Assembly: GCF_900103225.1 (NCBI RefSeq)
Contig: NZ_FNJH01000005.1
Location: 297,255 to 361,254 of the forward strand
Reading direction: 5' to 3'
DNA: 64,000 nt
Source of the DNA: Pseudomonas congelans
GTDB taxonomy: Bacteria; Pseudomonadota; Gammaproteobacteria; Pseudomonadales; Pseudomonadaceae
Under the pieces are notes generated by a model that had not been told where the DNA came from, did not search any database, and saw only the letters and a list, made by a program, of their open reading frames with translations. This document shows positions 60,082-64,000 of the stretch, piece after piece. Made by a program: the position numbers and the translations under genes. Position 1 is the first letter of the stretch. Every line of letters begins with the position of its first letter.

Positions 60082-62352
60082 ATGTCAACTGAATCGAAAT
60101 GCCCCTTCAACCACGCTGCTGGCGGCGGCACCACCAACCGTGACTGGTGGCCCAAGCAGCTGAATCTGAAGATCCTGCATCAGCATTCCTCGCTCTCCGA
60201 CCCGATGGGCGAGAGTTTCGACTATGCCAAGGAATTCAAGAGCCTTGACATCGAAGCGGTCAAACAGGACCTGCGCAACGTCATGACCCAGTCTCAGGAC
60301 TGGTGGCCGGCAGACTTCGGCCACTATGGCCCGCTGTTCATTCGTATGGCCTGGCACAGCGCCGGTACCTACCGCACAGGCGACGGTCGTGGCGGTGCAG
60401 GTGCCGGTCAGCAACGTTTTGCGCCGCTCAACAGTTGGCCTGACAACGTCAGCCTGGACAAGGCGCGCCGCCTGATCTGGCCGATCAAGCAGAAGTACGG
60501 CCGCAAGATCTCCTGGGCTGACCTGATCGTGCTGACCGGTAACGTCGCGCTGGAGTCCATGGGCTTCAAGACCTTTGGTTTCTCCGGTGGTCGCGCGGAT
60601 GTCTGGGAACCGGAAGAAGACGTGTACTGGGGTTCCGAGACCACCTGGCTGGGCGGTGAAGAACGCTACGGCGTGCAGAAGAAAATGCAGCAACCGGGCG
60701 ACGGCACGCTGGTGGCCGAGCCGGAGAATCACGCCAACGAAGAAAGCCGCACGGCGAACGGCGAACGCAATCTGGAAAACCCGCTTGCCGCCGTGCAGAT
60801 GGGCTTGATCTACGTGAACCCAGAAGGCCCTGAAGGTGTGCCGGATCCGGTTGCTTCGGCAAGGGATATCCGTGAAACCTTCGGTCGCATGGCGATGAAT
60901 GACGAAGAGACCGTGGCGCTGATCGCCGGTGGTCACGCCTTCGGCAAGACTCACGGTGCCGGCCCTGCCGACAACGTTGGTCCGGAGCCTGAAGCAGCTG
61001 GCCTTGAAGAACAGGGTCTTGGCTGGAGAAACAAATTCGGCAGCGGCAAGGGTGGCGACACCATTACCAGCGGCCTGGAAGTGACCTGGACTTCGACGCC
61101 GACCAAATGGAGCAACGAGTACCTCGAAAACCTCTTTGGCTTCGAATGGGAACTGACCAAGAGCCCGGCAGGCGCGCATCAGTGGACGCCGAAGGACGGC
61201 GCTGGCGCCGGCAAGATCCCGGATGCTCACGATCCATCCAAACGTCACGCACCGAGCATGCTGACCTCTGACCTGGCACTGCGCTTCGATCCGGCTTACG
61301 AGCAGATCTCGCGTCGCTTCCTCAACAACCCCGAGCAACTGGCCGACGCGTTCGCCCGTGCCTGGTTCAAGCTGACTCACCGGGACATGGGCCCGCTTGC
61401 CCGCTACCTCGGCCCCGAAACACCGACCGAAGAGCTGCTGTGGCAAGACCCGATTCCAAGCGTCGATCATGCGTTGGTGGATGATCAGGATGTGGCCGCG
61501 CTCAAGGCCAAGATTCTCGCTTCGGGCCTTTCGGTCTCGCAGCTGGTGTCGACGGCCTGGGCCGCAGCTTCTACCTTCCGTGGCTCGGACAAGCGCGGTG
61601 GTGCCAACGGCGGCCGTCTGCGTCTGGCTCCGCAGAAGGATTGGGCGGTCAATCAGCCTGCGCAGTTGGCGGGCGTGCTGAAGACCCTCGAGGGCATTCA
61701 GAGCGAATTCAACGCAGCTCAGTCGAATGGCAAGAAGGTTTCAATCGCCGATCTGATCGTCCTGGCCGGTAACGCAGGTGTCGAGCAGGCGGCGAAAAAT
61801 GCAGGCCAGCACGTCACCGTCCCGTTCGCACCGGGCCGCGCCGATGCGTCTCAAGAGCAGACCGATGTTGAGTCGTTCAGCTTCCTCGAGCCGATCGCCG
61901 ATGGTTTCCGCAACTATCAGAAGGGGCATTACAAGGTCTCGGCAGAATCGTTGCTGGTCGACAAGGCGCAACTGCTGACCCTGACTGCACCGGAGATGAC
62001 TGTACTACTGGGCGGCCTGCGGGTCTTGAACATCAACGTCGGACAGAGCAAGCATGGCGTCTTTACTGATCAGCCGGGCACTCTGACCAACGACTTCTTC
62101 AAGAACCTGCTGGACATGGGCGTGGAGTGGAAAGCGACTGCGGGAGGCACTGATACATTCGAGGCCCGTGACCGCAAGACGGGCGCAGTGAAATGGACTG
62201 GCACCCGTGTCGACCTGGTCTTCGGCTCGCATGCTCAACTGCGTGCGATTGCCGAGGTGTATGGCAGCTCGGATGCACACGAGAAGTTCGTCAAAGATTT
62301 CGTGGCAGTCTGGACCAAGGTGATGAACCTGGACCGCTTCGACCTGGCTTGA
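60082..62352 (+). CDS. katG: catalase-peroxidase KatG
   Basis: 756-residue bifunctional heme enzyme that destroys hydrogen peroxide and has peroxidase activity; it protects against host oxidative bursts. The distal site R88-W91-H92 lies in FIRMAWHSAGTYR. The covalent Met-Tyr-Trp adduct residues are W91, Y244 (LIYVNPEG) and M270 (GRMAMN). The proximal heme ligand is H285 in IAGGHAFGKTHG. The C-terminal half is the heme-free duplicate. AAAAAGGTGTATCAAGC is the ribosome site. No signal peptide, so cytosolic. The leader region is unusual (two small ORFs). Confidence 0.97.
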   Translation: MSTESKCPFNHAAGGGTTNRDWWPKQLNLKILHQHSSLSDPMGESFDYAKEFKSLDIEAVKQDLRNVMTQSQDWWPADFGHYGPLFIRMAWHSAGTYRTGDGRGGAGAGQQRFAPLNSWPDNVSLDKARRLIWPIKQKYGRKISWADLIVLTGNVALESMGFKTFGFSGGRADVWEPEEDVYWGSETTWLGGEERYGVQKKMQQPGDGTLVAEPENHANEESRTANGERNLENPLAAVQMGLIYVNPEGPEGVPDPVASARDIRETFGRMAMNDEETVALIAGGHAFGKTHGAGPADNVGPEPEAAGLEEQGLGWRNKFGSGKGGDTITSGLEVTWTSTPTKWSNEYLENLFGFEWELTKSPAGAHQWTPKDGAGAGKIPDAHDPSKRHAPSMLTSDLALRFDPAYEQISRRFLNNPEQLADAFARAWFKLTHRDMGPLARYLGPETPTEELLWQDPIPSVDHALVDDQDVAALKAKILASGLSVSQLVSTAWAAASTFRGSDKRGGANGGRLRLAPQKDWAVNQPAQLAGVLKTLEGIQSEFNAAQSNGKKVSIADLIVLAGNAGVEQAAKNAGQHVTVPFAPGRADASQEQTDVESFSFLEPIADGFRNYQKGHYKVSAESLLVDKAQLLTLTAPEMTVLLGGLRVLNINVGQSKHGVFTDQPGTLTNDFFKNLLDMGVEWKATAGGTDTFEARDRKTGAVKWTGTRVDLVFGSHAQLRAIAEVYGSSDAHEKFVKDFVAVWTKVMNLDRFDLA

Positions 62353-62373
62353 TGTGTTTGATGTGCTGAGTTG

Positions 62374-62408
62374 AAAAAACGCCTCCCTTGCGGAGGCGTT
62401 TTTTTTGC
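62374..62408. terminator. bidirectional intrinsic terminator katG / chemotaxis protein
   Basis: AAAAAACGCCTCC-cttgc-GGAGGCGTTTTTTTT; strong stem with T runs on both strands between convergent genes. Confidence 0.93.
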
Positions 62409-62436
62409 TGCTATCAATAAGCGAAGGCCGGTTTTA

Positions 62437-63741
62437 TCAACGGCTCATCATGCTTGCAGCCTGCTCCGTTGCTTCGGTCGTTCTGGTCGCCAGCTTGCGA
62501 ACTTCATCCGCCACCACCGCGAAGCCGCGCCCTGCCTCACCGGCGCGTGCAGCTTCGATTGCCGCATTGAGCGCCAGAAGGTTGGTCTGGCTGGCAATGC
62601 TCTGGATAGTGCCGACTATCTGGGTCAGTTGAGCAATGTTCTCTTCCAGGTTTTTCTGATGCTGTGCTTCGGTGTCGCGAAGAGCATCCTGCTCATGTTT
62701 CAAATGCACATCCACCAGCGCACCGACCACCCTCAGCGGAACACCCTCAGGATTGCGACGAGTCTGACCGCGCGCACGGAACCAGCGGTACTCCCCGGTT
62801 TTCATCTTCAGGCGGTATTCGATATCGAACGGAGTCTTGCCGGTCCGGTCATTCAAATGCGCACCGAACGCTGTCAGGCTTCGTTCCTTGTCTTCAGGGT
62901 GCAGCCGTGACGCCCAGCTATCCAGTACATCGGGAAACTCTTCCACCGTTTCAAAACCCAGCAGACGCCTGAACTGTGGAGACCACCAGAAAGGATTGCG
63001 CGCATTGACCGGGTCGCCGGCAATGACCTCCATGTCCCAAAGACCGTCGGAGAGCATCTCCCGGGCCAGTTCGAATCGGGTAATGATCACATCGTGTTCA
63101 AGGTCACGCTCAAGCTCATCATGAATATCCCGAAGAGAGCCCGCGACACGCAGCGGCGTTCCGCGTGCGTCTCTTAACGTTTCGCCCTGGGCATAGAACC
63201 AGCGATAAGTGCCGTCCTTCATCGCCAGACGATTCTTGATCCGATATGGCGTGTTGCCGGAACGGTCATTCAGGTGTTTGGCAAATGCGTCCAGCGAGGC
63301 TTGTTTATCCTGAGGATGAAGCCGGTCTGCCCAGCTCGCCAATACGTTGGGAAAATCGCGCTCGTCGTTGAAACCGAGCAATGTGCGAAATTGCTGCGAC
63401 CACCAGAATCTGTTGTTCGGGTTGACCGGATCGCCCGCGACGACCTCCATATCCCAGAGGCCCTCGCTCGACGCCCGGTTGACCAGATCAAAGCGGGTTT
63501 CATAGGCGGCGGCCGAGGCAGAGGCTTCACCCAGCAGGTGGCGTGCGGTTTCCAGCTCTTGCTCAAGAGCGGCAATACGTTGCTCGTCAAGACGACGCTG
63601 CGTGCTCAAGGAGCTCCAGCACTCAAGTACCGCGTTTTTTTCGGCACATCCCCTTACCGAGGGCTCAGTGCCGCTCTTGAGCGATGAGATAAGTTGCTGA
63701 AGGGCCTTTTTGTCACGACGGGGGCTGAACAGGTGAAACAT
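62437..63741 (-). CDS. soluble two-PAS methyl-accepting chemotaxis-type protein
   Basis: 434 residues without transmembrane segments. An N-terminal coiled coil (residues ~45-85, LEQELETARHLLGEA) is followed by two similar PAS/PAC domains (~85-210 and ~215-345), each starting SEGLWDMEVVAGDPVN or SDGLWDMEVIAGDPVN and holding FWWSQQFRTLLGF or FWWSPQFRRLLGF. The MCP signalling part is only ~85 residues and includes the tip AIEAARAGEAGRGFAVVADEVRKLA. It then ends (TEQAASMMSR), so the return helix is shorter than usual. The layout recalls BdlA-type PAS chemosensors of Pseudomonas. Start at 63741 (MFHLFSPRRDKKAL). Confidence 0.88.
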   Translation of the reverse strand: MFHLFSPRRDKKALQQLISSLKSGTEPSVRGCAEKNAVLECWSSLSTQRRLDEQRIAALEQELETARHLLGEASASAAAYETRFDLVNRASSEGLWDMEVVAGDPVNPNNRFWWSQQFRTLLGFNDERDFPNVLASWADRLHPQDKQASLDAFAKHLNDRSGNTPYRIKNRLAMKDGTYRWFYAQGETLRDARGTPLRVAGSLRDIHDELERDLEHDVIITRFELAREMLSDGLWDMEVIAGDPVNARNPFWWSPQFRRLLGFETVEEFPDVLDSWASRLHPEDKERSLTAFGAHLNDRTGKTPFDIEYRLKMKTGEYRWFRARGQTRRNPEGVPLRVVGALVDVHLKHEQDALRDTEAQHQKNLEENIAQLTQIVGTIQSIASQTNLLALNAAIEAARAGEAGRGFAVVADEVRKLATRTTEATEQAASMMSR

Positions 63742-63973
63742 GCTGTGGGCTCTCAAAATAGGACAAGTTGGCCGAGTCCCTGGCGCGTCCCGTCTTTATC
63801 GACATCACACTTGTTTTCTGTAACGCCAGATTGCGCTCAGATAATGGTCACTCGTTGCAGAATCAACTTCACGGCCTGCTGATCGGTTTGCGCCCCTTCA
63901 ATCAATTCAGCAACCCAACCGCAACCTGACTTATCCAGATGAACCCGCCGCTCACCGGGACATTGCAACTACT
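63742..63973. other. intergenic region at the window end
   Basis: 232 bp with no credible gene on either strand. The minus strand should hold the promoter of the PAS chemotaxis gene. A palindromic repeat begins right after it. Confidence 0.4.
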
Positions 63974-64000
63974 GTCGTGACAATGCTCCGCGTTGGCATG
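63974..64000 (-). repeat. palindromic repeat, partial copy of the gatB-flanking unit
   Basis: GTGACAATGCTCCGCGTTGG and the final CATG are the reverse complement of CATGCCAACGCGGAGCATTG found at 4293 and 4442. Only the first ~25 bp are in the window. Confidence 0.8.

Overview
The window looks like chromosome of a Pseudomonas of the P. syringae group. The gene orders dapB-carA-greA (with carB), grpE-dnaK-dnaJ, rimP-nusA-infB-rbfA-truB-rpsO-pnp, fur/bamE and gatCAB beside mreB are typical of Pseudomonas. The protein sequences, the tmRNA tag and the short interspersed palindromic repeats (4234-4617 and again at the window end) fit P. syringae. The species call rests on recalled sequence similarity, not on a search.

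Layout. 1-818 is the 5' part of mreB (minus). 1024-4233 is gatCAB (plus), followed by a mosaic of palindromic repeats. 4617-13758 carries envelope and metabolic genes: a small RlpA-like lipoprotein, a Ca2+/Na+ antiporter, a CMD-family protein, an AEC transporter, a PhoD-type phosphatase, an rRNA-methyltransferase-like protein, a large AsmA-like DUF748 protein and a DUF2845 protein. 13906-29918 is a long minus-strand housekeeping run: BON protein, pnp, rpsO, truB, rbfA, infB, nusA, rimP, tRNA-fMet, tRNA-Leu(GAG), secG, tpiA, glmM, folP, ftsH, rlmE. yhbY follows on plus. Then come greA, carB, carA, dapB, dnaJ, dnaK and grpE on minus. recN, fur, bamE, rnfH-ratA, an NSS transporter, smpB, a small secreted protein and ssrA (tmRNA) complete the core part.

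47418-57190 is an integrated element at the 3' end of ssrA, bounded by a short T-arm-like repeat. It is a palimpsest. At the left end is an hcp / Tox44 toxin / membrane-anchored putative immunity cassette, which resembles a type VI secretion effector islet. Next come minus-strand scraps of a prophage: SGNH hydrolase tail, capsid N-terminus, prohead protease, and two lysis-like genes, one with a premature stop. A remnant of one integrase follows, then an excisionase and an apparently complete tyrosine integrase. Right of the integrase lie an AT-richer RelA/SpoT-domain gene, a second integrase 3' fragment, and a SEC-C protein gene. Three diverged copies of an attP-arm-like sequence mark repeated integration and deletion at this site.

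57191-64000 returns to core-like sequence: a GNAT acetyltransferase, a GGDEF diguanylate cyclase, a second GNAT, katG with an unusual leader holding two overlapping tiny ORFs, and a soluble two-PAS chemotaxis-type protein.

The best candidates for undescribed biology are the Hcp-Tox44-immunity cassette, the RelA/SpoT-domain plus SEC-C cargo beside the integrase, the katG leader ORFs, and a perfect 12-bp hairpin inside the start of folP just after ftsH.
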